This document shows, one piece after another, positions 22,517-32,417 of a DNA stretch of 32,417 nucleotides (position 1 is the stretch's first letter; each line of letters begins with the position of its first letter). Location: NCBI GenBank assembly GCA_913056385.1, contig CAJXND010000021.1:1-32417 (forward strand), written 5' to 3'. This DNA is from an uncultured Ectothiorhodospiraceae bacterium. GTDB taxonomy: Bacteria; Pseudomonadota; Gammaproteobacteria; Nitrococcales; Nitrococcaceae. The notes beneath the pieces are model-generated. The model ran no database searches. It saw nothing but the letters and a program-made list of their open reading frames with translations, and was not told the DNA's origin. The translations under genes were made by a program, and so were the position numbers.

Positions 22517-23410
22517 ATGGCATATCCAACGGTTGATCAATGCGTCGGTAACACGCCCCTGGTAAGGCTCCAGCGACTGGCGGATACCGGGTCCAACACG
22601 GTGTTGCTCAAGCTCGAGGGCAACAACCCGGCCGGCTCGGTCAAGGACCGGCCGGCCATGAACATGATCACGCAGGCCGAGGCCCGCGGAGAGATCAGCC
22701 CCGGTGACACGCTCATCGAGGCGACCAGCGGCAATACCGGTATCGCACTCGCCATGGCAGCTGCGGTGAAGGGCTACCGTATGGTGCTGATCATGCCGGC
22801 CAACATGACCATGGAGCGGCGGGCCTCCATGCGCGCCTACGGGGCGGAGCTGGTGCTGGTGAGCAAGGAAGAGGGCATGGAAGGTGCCCGCGATCTGGCC
22901 ATGCGCATGCAGGCCGAGGGCCGAGGGCGCGTGCTGGATCAGTTCGCCAATCCGGACAACTGGGGCGCCCACTATCGCGGGACGGGTCCCGAGGTCTGGC
23001 GCGACACGGCGGGCGAGGTGACGCACTTCGTCGCCTCCATGGGCACCACCGGTACCATCATGGGTGTCTCCCGCTATCTCAAGGAGCAGAACCCGGCGAT
23101 CCGGATAATCGGCGCTCAGCCTCGCGAGGGCGCCAGTATCCCTGGCATCCGCAAGTGGCCCGAGGCCTATCTGCCGACGATCTATGAACCCGGACGGGTC
23201 GATCGGGTCGTCGAGGTCGCCCAGGACGAGGCCGAGGACATGACCCGCCGGCTTGCGGCCGAGGAGGGCATCTTTGCCGGTATCTCCAGTGGCGGCACGC
23301 TCTGGGCGGCACTGCAGATCGCCAGCGAGGTCGAGAACGCCACGATCGTGAGCATTGTCTGCGACCGCGGCGATCGCTACCTGTCGAGCGGCGTGTTCCC
23401 CGATCAATGA
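22517..23410 (+). CDS. cysM: Cysteine synthase B (O-acetylserine sulfhydrylase B)
   Basis: PLP enzyme making cysteine from O-acetylserine and sulfide or, in CysM, thiosulfate. The 297-residue product has PAGSVKDRP with the PLP lysine (about Lys43), the phosphate/substrate loop EATSGNTG (about 68-75) and the glycine-rich PLP phosphate loop SMGTTGTIMG (about 175-184). GAQPREGASIPGIRKWPEAYLP is given by its position, about 196-217; together with the short length it favours CysM over CysK. The ATG at 22517 has no Shine-Dalgarno; TACAAT lies 6 nt upstream. Its stop overlaps the start of the exonuclease gene (23407-23410). Confidence 0.93.
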   Translation: MAYPTVDQCVGNTPLVRLQRLADTGSNTVLLKLEGNNPAGSVKDRPAMNMITQAEARGEISPGDTLIEATSGNTGIALAMAAAVKGYRMVLIMPANMTMERRASMRAYGAELVLVSKEEGMEGARDLAMRMQAEGRGRVLDQFANPDNWGAHYRGTGPEVWRDTAGEVTHFVASMGTTGTIMGVSRYLKEQNPAIRIIGAQPREGASIPGIRKWPEAYLPTIYEPGRVDRVVEVAQDEAEDMTRRLAAEEGIFAGISSGGTLWAALQIASEVENATIVSIVCDRGDRYLSSGVFPDQ

Positions 23411-24177
23411 ACGTCTTTGCCTTCGACATCGAGACCGTTCCCGATGTGGCGGGTGGCCGGCGTCTCCATGGTCTGGACGGCCTGGACGAACATGACGCCA
23501 CCGAGGCGCTGCTGGCGATGCGTCGCGAGGAGACGGGCTCGGACTTCCTGCGCCTGCCTCTGCACCGGGTGGTCGTGATCTCGGTCGCCGCCTGTATCGG
23601 CGATCGCTTCACGGTCTTCTCCCTGGGGGATGGCGGCGATGACGAGGCGGAGCTGATCGAGCGGTTTTTCGACGGCATCGAGCGCTACGTGCCGACACTG
23701 GTGAGCTGGAACGGGAGCGGTTTCGATCTGCCGGTGCTGCATTATCGGGCGCTCATCCATGGCCTGAGCGCGCCGCGGTACTGGGAGAACGGGGATCAGG
23801 ACCGGAGCTTTCGCTTCAACAACTACCAGAACCGCTTCCACGACCGGCATACCGACCTGATGGATGTCCTCGCCGGCTATTCGGGCCGGGCCGTCGCACC
23901 ACTGGATCAGGTGGCGACGCTCTGCGGCCTCCCGGGCAAGCTGGGCATGAGCGGCGCCGCGGTCCGCCAGGAGATGGAGGCGGGCAATTTCCCGGGGGTC
24001 CGCGATTACTGTGAACATGACGTGCTGAATACCTACCTGCTCTGGCTACGGTTCCGCCTCATGCGCGGTGACCTGGATACGGCGGGCCACGAGCGCGAGT
24101 GCGAGCGCGTCCGTGAGGCCCTGGCCGAGGCCGGCAAGCCGCACCTCGATCAGTTCCTCGCGGCCTGGACGGGCTGA
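23407..24177 (+). CDS. Predicted 3'-5' exonuclease (PolB exonuclease-like, DEDD fold)
   Basis: A DnaQ-like DEDD exonuclease related to the proofreading domain of family B polymerases. The 256-residue product opens with FAFDIETVPDVAGGRRL, where Asp7 and Glu9 are the first metal ligands. PTLVSWNGSGFDLPVLHYRAL (about 97-117) holds the second Asp, and DYCEHDVLNTYLLWLRFRL (about 200-218) the last acidic residue. HTDLMDVLAGY lies between. There is no polymerase domain, so it is a stand-alone member of the PF10108-type family. It overlaps cysM by 4 nt (ATGA) and is followed 4 nt later by rlmD, so it sits in the middle of the cysM-exo-rlmD-nudF operon. Substrate unknown. Confidence 0.87.
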   Translation: MNVFAFDIETVPDVAGGRRLHGLDGLDEHDATEALLAMRREETGSDFLRLPLHRVVVISVAACIGDRFTVFSLGDGGDDEAELIERFFDGIERYVPTLVSWNGSGFDLPVLHYRALIHGLSAPRYWENGDQDRSFRFNNYQNRFHDRHTDLMDVLAGYSGRAVAPLDQVATLCGLPGKLGMSGAAVRQEMEAGNFPGVRDYCEHDVLNTYLLWLRFRLMRGDLDTAGHERECERVREALAEAGKPHLDQFLAAWTG

Positions 24178-24181
24178 CGGC

Positions 24182-25513
24182 ATGGGAGGGCGACGGGGCC
24201 GGCGCCTGCCCAAGGCGCCCGTGGAGATCGAGATCGATCGGCTGAGCCATGAGGGCCGCGGTATCGGCCAGCACGACGATCGCACGGCGTTCATCCAGGG
24301 GGCGCTGCCGGGCGAGACGGTGCGTGCCGAAATCCGCCGGCGGCGTCGGCGCCAGGAGGAAGGGCAGGCCCTTGAGGTGACCGGCGGGCGATCGGCCGAC
24401 CGCGTTGATCCCCCCTGTCCGCATTTCGGCATCTGCGGGGGTTGCAGCCTCCAGCACATGGACACCACGGCGCAGGTCCGGCACAAGGAAAACACCCTGG
24501 CCGAGCTGCTCACGCATGTCGGCGGTGTCTCGCCCGATCGCTGGCTGGTGCCGCTGACCGGACCCACGGCGGGCTATCGGCGGCGGGCGCGACTGGGGGT
24601 GAAGTATGTGCCACGTAAGGGTGACCGGGTTCTGGTGGGATTCCGGGAGCGCTTCAGCCCGTTCGTGGCCGATATCGACAGCTGCCATGTGCTGGATCAG
24701 CGGGTCGGAGCCCTGCTGCCGGCACTCGCCGAGCTGATCCGCGGGCTCAGCATCCCCGATCGGATCGCGCAGATCGAGGTGGCCGCCGGCGATGCCGAGG
24801 TGGGGCTGGTTTTCCGTAATCTGCGGCCCCTCGAGTCCACCGATCGGACCGCCCTCATCGACTTCGGCGATCGCCACGGCGTGCTGATCTTCGAGCAGCC
24901 GGGCAATGAATCCACGGTGGCACCGGTGGGCCATGCGGCATCACGGCTGCACTACCGGCTGCCGGACTTCGATCTCGACTTCGCCTTTGCGCCCACCGAC
25001 TTCACTCAGGTCAACGCTGACATGAACCGCCAGATGGTTGGCCAGGCGGTGGAATTGTTGGCCGTTGAGCCGCATAGCCGGGTACTGGATCTTTTCTGCG
25101 GGCTGGGCAATTTCACGCTGCCCCTGGCCCGGCAGGCCGCCGAGGTGGTCGGGCTGGAGGGGGCGGAGTCGCTGGTTGAGCGGGGCCGGGAGAATGCCAT
25201 GGCCAATGGGGTCGGTAATGTCCGCTTCGCGGCTGCGGATCTCACCGCGCTGGAGCCCACCGCGGAATCGCTGGGCGGGGTGATTGACCGTGTGCTGCTG
25301 GATCCACCGCGTTCCGGTGCCCTCGAAGTGCTGCCCGCCATCGCGCGGCTGCGGCCCGGGCGCATCGTCTATGTCTCCTGTGGACCCTCGACACTGGCGC
25401 GGGATGCCGGTCAACTGGTCCACGAGCATGGTTACCGGCTGGCCGCCGCCGGGATCATGGATATGTTCCCCCACACGGGGCATGCCGAGGCCATGGCACT
25501 TTTCACTCGATGA
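24182..25513 (+). CDS. rlmD: 23S rRNA (uracil-1939-C5)-methyltransferase RlmD
   Basis: Methylates U1939 of 23S rRNA. From the ATG at 24182 the product is 443 residues. The N-terminal TRAM domain (about 13-68) includes RLSHEGRGIG and FIQGALPGETV. The Fe-S cluster ligands are PCPHFGICGGC (Cys79, Cys85, Cys88) and DSCHV (Cys168). The Rossmann domain has VLDLFCGLGNFTLPLA (motif I), LLDPPRSGA (motif IV) and VYVSCGPSTLARD with the catalytic cysteine. The C-terminus DMFPHTGHAEAMALFTR is typical of the family. An upstream frame start (24068) lies inside the exonuclease gene and is rejected. The ribosome binding site is poor, consistent with coupling to the upstream gene. Confidence 0.94.
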   Translation: MGGRRGRRLPKAPVEIEIDRLSHEGRGIGQHDDRTAFIQGALPGETVRAEIRRRRRRQEEGQALEVTGGRSADRVDPPCPHFGICGGCSLQHMDTTAQVRHKENTLAELLTHVGGVSPDRWLVPLTGPTAGYRRRARLGVKYVPRKGDRVLVGFRERFSPFVADIDSCHVLDQRVGALLPALAELIRGLSIPDRIAQIEVAAGDAEVGLVFRNLRPLESTDRTALIDFGDRHGVLIFEQPGNESTVAPVGHAASRLHYRLPDFDLDFAFAPTDFTQVNADMNRQMVGQAVELLAVEPHSRVLDLFCGLGNFTLPLARQAAEVVGLEGAESLVERGRENAMANGVGNVRFAAADLTALEPTAESLGGVIDRVLLDPPRSGALEVLPAIARLRPGRIVYVSCGPSTLARDAGQLVHEHGYRLAAAGIMDMFPHTGHAEAMALFTR

Positions 25514-25537
25514 CGCAAAGCAAGGGGAGGATCCGTC

Positions 25538-27518
<1,981 letters not shown>

Positions 27519-27535
27519 TTACAAGAACCGGAGAG

Positions 27536-28936
<1,401 letters not shown>

Positions 28937-28945
28937 AGCCTCATG

Positions 28946-28988
28946 GACGGGTGGGCGGTCAGCCGGCTGGGCCGGCCGCCCGCCCGTC
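28946..28988. terminator. GC-rich hairpin between convergent fumC and the reductase gene
   Basis: GACGGGTGGGCGG (28946-28958) pairs with CCGCCCGCCCGTC (28976-28988) in a 13-bp stem with one T-G pair and a 17-nt loop that itself contains the palindrome AGCCGGCT. It begins 10 nt after the fumC stop and covers the end of the minus-strand reductase. There is no T tract, so it is only a candidate fumC terminator. Confidence 0.4.
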
Positions 28989-29816
28989 GTGACAGCGGTC
29001 GTAGCGGGCGAAACTCTGGCTGCAGTCCTCGGGGGCGTTGGTATCGAGATAAAGGGACGTCAGGCGGAAATCGCCGGGACGGGCCAGCAGGCCCCCTTCG
29101 CAGAGGCTCGTGAACGGCCCGCCACCGATCACGCGGTGCACCGTGGTCAGGAACAGCGCATCCAGCAGATCCGCCGCGATGAGGGTATGCAGGGCGTACG
29201 GGCCGATCACGGCGTAGAGTCGGCGGTAGTCCAGCGCCATCAGCGCGGCGGCGAGCGCCGTGCCGCCGGGTCGTGCCACCCCGGGCAGCCCGAGAACCTC
29301 GATGCCGGCCCGTTCGTGGGCCTGCACCCGTCTATCGTCGGCGTTCTCGCCGGTCAGTACCAGGATGCGGCGGCCCTGTTCCAGCAGCCGCACCGGGACG
29401 GCGAAATCGAGGCTGGTGCTCAGCACCGCGACATCCGGCTGCGGCGCCAGTCCCGATCGCGCCCGGAAGGCCCGGATATCGGCAAAATCGTCGCCTGATC
29501 CGATCGGTAGCATGTCCTGCGCCGTGCCGGCGTCCAGTTCACGCAGGTAACGTCCGGAACTCAGCAGAAGATCGGCATGGCCGGCAAGCTCCTGGAAAAG
29601 CCGCCAGTCGCGGGGATTGGCGATCCGGTCGGGCACATGCTGGCGCCCGGCGGCATCCGGCAGGCTGATGCGGCCATCGAGGCTGCTCACATAGTTGGCA
29701 TAGATGAAGGGGCGGTCGCCGGTCCCGGCCGCGGGCAGCTCGGTGTCGAGGTAGAGGCCGCGCAGGGGGCGTTGCCCACCGGCGTCGGGAAAGCAGGGGA
29801 TGACCGGTTGCTCCAT
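28959..29816 (-). CDS. RibD C-terminal-domain (pyrimidine reductase-like) protein
   Basis: A stand-alone homologue of the riboflavin-pathway reductase domain, which uses NADPH in a dihydrofolate-reductase-like fold. The product (285 residues from ATG 29816) has RPFIYANYVSSLDGRISLPD (about 36-55), the expected N-terminal strand and substrate loop. It continues with NPRDWRLFQELAGHADLLLSSGRYLRELD, at about 66-94, and with a nucleotide-site region GIEVLGLPG and RRLYAVIGPYALHTLIAADLLD. No deaminase domain is attached, so it is not RibD itself. A longer frame from 29870 crosses the uvrC start and is rejected. No ribosome binding site is visible; TATCGT lies 8 nt before the ATG. The true substrate is unknown. 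Confidence 0.82.
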   Translation of the reverse strand: MEQPVIPCFPDAGGQRPLRGLYLDTELPAAGTGDRPFIYANYVSSLDGRISLPDAAGRQHVPDRIANPRDWRLFQELAGHADLLLSSGRYLRELDAGTAQDMLPIGSGDDFADIRAFRARSGLAPQPDVAVLSTSLDFAVPVRLLEQGRRILVLTGENADDRRVQAHERAGIEVLGLPGVARPGGTALAAALMALDYRRLYAVIGPYALHTLIAADLLDALFLTTVHRVIGGGPFTSLCEGGLLARPGDFRLTSLYLDTNAPEDCSQSFARYDRCHDGRAAGPAG

Positions 29817-29851
29817 GGCGGCGCACGATACGGCAAAGCCTTCCGGCGCGC

Positions 29852-29857
29852 TAGAAT
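29852..29857 (+). promoter_or_regulatory. -10 element of uvrC placed for a leaderless transcript
   Basis: TAGAAT ends exactly 6 nt before the uvrC ATG at 29864. The intervening bases GGGGCC do not form a useful ribosome binding site at that distance. No good -35 is visible. Confidence 0.5.
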
Positions 29858-29863
29858 GGGGCC

Positions 29864-31684
29864 ATGACACAAAGCCGTCGTTTCGATCCGGATCCGGTGC
29901 TCAAGAGCCTGCCGACAGGACCGGGTGTCTATCGCATGTTCGATGATACCGGCACGGTCATCTATGTCGGCAAGGCGCGCAACCTCAAGCGCCGGGTGAG
30001 CAGCTATTTCCGCAGGGGCGCCCACAATGCCAAGACCCAGGCGCTGGTGAGCCAGGTCGCGGACCTGCAGGTGACGGTCACGCACACCGAGGCCGAGGCG
30101 CTGATTCTCGAGAACAACCTCATCAAGGAGCACCGGCCGAGATACAACGTCCTGCTCCGCGACGACAAGAGCTACCCGTATATCCATCTCTCGACGCAGC
30201 AGGATTTCCCGCGGCTGTCATTCCATCGCGGTCAGCGCCGGGGGGAGGGGCGCTATTTCGGTCCGTTCCCGTCATCCGGCGCGGTACGCGAGACGCTCAA
30301 TCACCTGCAGAAGGTATTCCCCGTGCGCCAGTGCCGGGACAGCTTCTACCGGCATCGCTCGCGGCCCTGCCTGCAGTACCAGATCGGTCGCTGCACGGCG
30401 CCCTGTGTGGGTTATATCAGCGAGGCGGATTACGCGAAGGATGTCCGCCATGTCGAGATGTTTCTCTCCGGGCAGAGCAACGAGGTGGTCGATGAGCTGG
30501 TGGGCCGCATGGAGGCGGCCGCCGAGGCGCTCGACTTCGAGCAGGCGGCCCGGCTCCGGGACCGCATCACCAGCCTGCGCCGAATCCAGGAGCGTCAGTA
30601 CGTCTCCGGTGCCCGCGGGGATGTGGATGTCATTGCCTGCCGGCTGCGGGAGAACCTGGCCTGTGTCCAGGTGTTCGTGATCCGTGACGGCCAGAACCTG
30701 GGCAATCAGACCTATTTCCCGCGCACACCCCCGGAGACCACGCCGGAAGAAATCCTCTACGCCTTCATCGCCCGCCACTATCTCGGCGAGACGCCGCCGG
30801 GGGAATTGCTGGTCAGCCATGAACTGGCCGACGGGGAGCTCCTGGAGGAGGCGCTTGGGCATGATGCGGGCCACCGGGTGCGGATCGCCTCGCGTCTGCG
30901 GGGCGATCGACGCCGCTGGATGGAGATGGCCGAGCGCAACGCCGAGCATGCCCTCAGTGCGCGGATGGACAGCGAGGCCATCATGGAGCGGCGCTTCGAG
31001 GATCTGCAGGGGGCGCTCGCGCTGGACGAAATCCCGGAACGCATCGAGTGCTTTGACATCAGCCATACCCGGGGCGAGGCCACGGTGGCGTCCTGTGTGG
31101 TGTTCGGGCGGGAAGGGGCCATCAAGGACGACTACCGCCGGTTCAACATCGAGGGCATTACCGGGGGAGACGACTACGCGGCCATGCACCAGGCCCTGGA
31201 ACGGCGCTTCCGGCGTCTCCGGGAGGAGGAGGGGACAGCGCCGGATCTTCTGCTCATCGACGGTGGCGAGGGCCAGCTTCGTCAGGCCGAGGGCGTGCTG
31301 GATGATCTGCAGATCGAGGGTGTTATCCCGTTGGGCATTGCCAAGGGCCCCAGGCGTCGCCCGGGGGAGGAGGTGCTGTTGATGGCCGGTCGTCCGGACA
31401 GCATCCGCCTGGCCCCGGCGTCACCGGCACTGCATCTGCTGCAGCAGGTGCGCGATGAGGCGCATCGTTTTGCCATCACGGGGCATCGCAGCCGGCGCGG
31501 CAAGTCCCGCAACCAGTCCAGCCTGGAGGAAATCGCGGGGCTGGGTCCGAAACGCAGGCAGGCGCTGATGAAACAGTTCGGCGGCCTCAAGGGCATCAAA
31601 CGGGCCGGCGTCGAGGATCTGTCACGGGTTCCCGGCATCAGCGCGGCACTCGCCGAGCGCATTCACGGGCATCTCAACGGTTGA
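29864..31684 (+). CDS. uvrC: UvrABC excinuclease subunit C
   Basis: Makes both incisions around a DNA lesion in nucleotide excision repair with UvrA and UvrB. The 606-residue product has the GIY-YIG nuclease (about 16-95: GPGVYRMFDDTGTVIYVGKA, NLKRRVSSYF), the Cys-rich segment RPCLQYQIGRCTAPCVGYIS, the UvrB-binding UVR motif (about 203-238: EALDFEQAARLRDRI), the RNase H-like second nuclease (ECFDISHTRGEATVASCVVF; DLLLIDGGEGQL) and the C-terminal helix-hairpin-helix pair (about 550-605). Length and order are those of a full UvrC. pgsA follows after 25 nt and a tRNA-Gly after that, as in E. coli. Confidence 0.97.
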   Translation: MTQSRRFDPDPVLKSLPTGPGVYRMFDDTGTVIYVGKARNLKRRVSSYFRRGAHNAKTQALVSQVADLQVTVTHTEAEALILENNLIKEHRPRYNVLLRDDKSYPYIHLSTQQDFPRLSFHRGQRRGEGRYFGPFPSSGAVRETLNHLQKVFPVRQCRDSFYRHRSRPCLQYQIGRCTAPCVGYISEADYAKDVRHVEMFLSGQSNEVVDELVGRMEAAAEALDFEQAARLRDRITSLRRIQERQYVSGARGDVDVIACRLRENLACVQVFVIRDGQNLGNQTYFPRTPPETTPEEILYAFIARHYLGETPPGELLVSHELADGELLEEALGHDAGHRVRIASRLRGDRRRWMEMAERNAEHALSARMDSEAIMERRFEDLQGALALDEIPERIECFDISHTRGEATVASCVVFGREGAIKDDYRRFNIEGITGGDDYAAMHQALERRFRRLREEEGTAPDLLLIDGGEGQLRQAEGVLDDLQIEGVIPLGIAKGPRRRPGEEVLLMAGRPDSIRLAPASPALHLLQQVRDEAHRFAITGHRSRRGKSRNQSSLEEIAGLGPKRRQALMKQFGGLKGIKRAGVEDLSRVPGISAALAERIHGHLNG

Positions 31685-31693
31685 CCCACGGCG

Positions 31694-31702
31694 TGATAGG
31701 CT
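31694..31702 (+). promoter_or_regulatory. Extended -10-like sequence before pgsA
   Basis: TGATAGGCT fits TG-N-TAGGCT and ends 7 nt before the pgsA ATG. It lies in the 25-nt gap after uvrC. Only AGG at 9 nt could act as a ribosome binding site. An independent leaderless pgsA message is possible, alongside read-through from uvrC. Confidence 0.3.
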
Positions 31703-31709
31703 CAAAGCC

Positions 31710-32297
31710 ATGGAAATGACGCTGCCGAACATCCTGACCTGGCTGAGGATCCTGATGATCCCGGTCCTGGGGCTGCTCTTTCTGCTGCCCGCGCCCTGGG
31801 CGAATGCCGCGGCGGCGATTGTGTTCGCGCTGGCAAGCTTCACCGACTGGCTGGACGGCTTCCTCGCGCGGCGCTGGAACCAGGTCTCACCGTTCGGGGC
31901 GTTCCTTGATCCGGTGGCCGACAAGCTGATCGTGGCGATTGCCCTGATCATCGTCGTGGTGGAGGCGCCGACGGCACTGACCGCGGTTCCGGCGGCGATC
32001 ATCATCGGTCGGGAGATCGCGGTCTCGGCCCTGCGGGAGTGGATGGCCGAGCTCGGCCAGCGGGCCAGTGTGGCGGTCGGCATGGCCGGTAAGGTCAAGA
32101 CCGCCGCCCAGATGGTGGCCATTGTGCTCCTTCTCTACCGCCACGAGATTGCCGGTATTCCAAGCTGGCCGGTTGGCCTGGTGCTGCTCTACATCGCCGC
32201 GGGGCTGACGCTCTACTCTATGGTGCTCTACCTTGGCGCCGCGATGCGCACGCTGGACGGCATGGATGAATCGGGCAATGATGGCGAATCGGGGTAG
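31710..32297 (+). CDS. pgsA: CDP-diacylglycerol--glycerol-3-phosphate 3-phosphatidyltransferase
   Basis: First committed step of phosphatidylglycerol and cardiolipin synthesis, in the inner membrane. The 195-residue product has the CDP-alcohol phosphatidyltransferase motif D-x2-DG-x2-AR-x8-G-x3-D-x3-D, seen as DWLDGFLARR (about 50-59) continuing to GAFLDPVADK (about 66-75). It starts MEMTLPNILTWLRILMIPVLG, the usual PgsA opening, and has about five hydrophobic segments. The C-terminal 15 residues are acidic. It lies between uvrC and tRNA-Gly, the same order as in E. coli. Confidence 0.95.
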   Translation: MEMTLPNILTWLRILMIPVLGLLFLLPAPWANAAAAIVFALASFTDWLDGFLARRWNQVSPFGAFLDPVADKLIVAIALIIVVVEAPTALTAVPAAIIIGREIAVSALREWMAELGQRASVAVGMAGKVKTAAQMVAIVLLLYRHEIAGIPSWPVGLVLLYIAAGLTLYSMVLYLGAAMRTLDGMDESGNDGESG

Positions 32298-32303
32298 GCA
32301 GGG

Positions 32304-32331
32304 TTGACAGGAAAGCGGCTCTCACTAGAAT
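32304..32331 (+). promoter_or_regulatory. Strong sigma70 promoter of the tRNA-Gly unit, with GC-rich discriminator
   Basis: TTGACA (32304-32309, perfect -35) and TAGAAT (32326-32331) are 16 nt apart. The bases that follow, GGTGGGCCG, form a GC-rich discriminator of the kind found at stable-RNA promoters under stringent (ppGpp) control. Transcription would start near 32338, about 7 nt before the mature tRNA. Confidence 0.8.
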
Positions 32332-32344
32332 GGTGGGCCGTGAC

Positions 32345-32417
<73 letters not shown>

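Noticed and set aside
22487-23407. Long N-terminal extension of the trmO frame
   Set aside because: This stretch is antisense to cysM; the TrmO family starts at MDIEP at 22486, next to a -10 element.

Overview
The window is about 32 kb of high-GC, gene-dense bacterial chromosome with short intergenic gaps. No insertion sequence, phage gene, CRISPR array or rRNA is visible. Gene content points to a gammaproteobacterium: the uvrC-pgsA-tRNA-Gly order is the one known from E. coli and relatives, and rlmD, nudF, a fxsA-like gene, fumC and E. coli-type purB agree with this. Composition and the phasin would fit a halophilic or photosynthetic-lineage group such as the Ectothiorhodospiraceae, but that placement is a guess.

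Layout. (1) 1-3134, plus strand: the 3' end of a CCG-domain Fe-S oxidoreductase, then polyphosphate kinase 2 and an ATP-grasp protein as a likely pair. (2) 3113-4899, minus strand: an O6-methylguanine methyltransferase-like protein overlapping a photolyase-family protein whose two domains are in reversed order. (3) 4913-9069: an M42 aminopeptidase, a minus-strand NYN nuclease, then a tightly overlapped operon of MgtC/DUF4010 membrane protein, FkbM methyltransferase and a tiny membrane protein. (4) 9095-12195: a minus-strand lytic transglycosylase with a helix-hairpin-helix protein, and plus-strand FxsA with an AEC-family transporter. (5) 12144-17711, minus strand: an RND efflux pump with its adaptor, a DUF2189 membrane protein and a phasin, with the most readable regulatory DNA of the window between and upstream of the last two. 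(6) 17736-21782: an MscS-type channel and a CocE/NonD hydrolase. (7) 21779-26179: trmO on the minus strand, and on the plus strand cysM, a 3'-5' exonuclease, rlmD and nudF. (8) 26103-29816: purB, fumC and a RibD-C-like reductase. (9) 29852-32417: uvrC, pgsA and tRNA-Gly(GCC).

Most genes are housekeeping or repair genes. The items most worth a second look are: the apparently circularly permuted photolyase (3113-4345); a perfect FNR/ANR-type box (17174-17187) upstream of the DUF2189 gene; a three-segment repeat at 17153-17225 in which one arm can pair either to make the phasin terminator or to cover the DUF2189 ribosome binding site; paired TGC-N3-GCA operators on the phasin promoter; and a recurrent pattern in which a -10-like hexamer lies exactly 6 nt (once 7) before an ATG lacking a Shine-Dalgarno sequence, suggesting leaderless mRNAs for the DUF4010 gene, the efflux adaptor, trmO, cysM, uvrC and perhaps pgsA.

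All functional calls rest on reading motifs by eye. No database search was possible.
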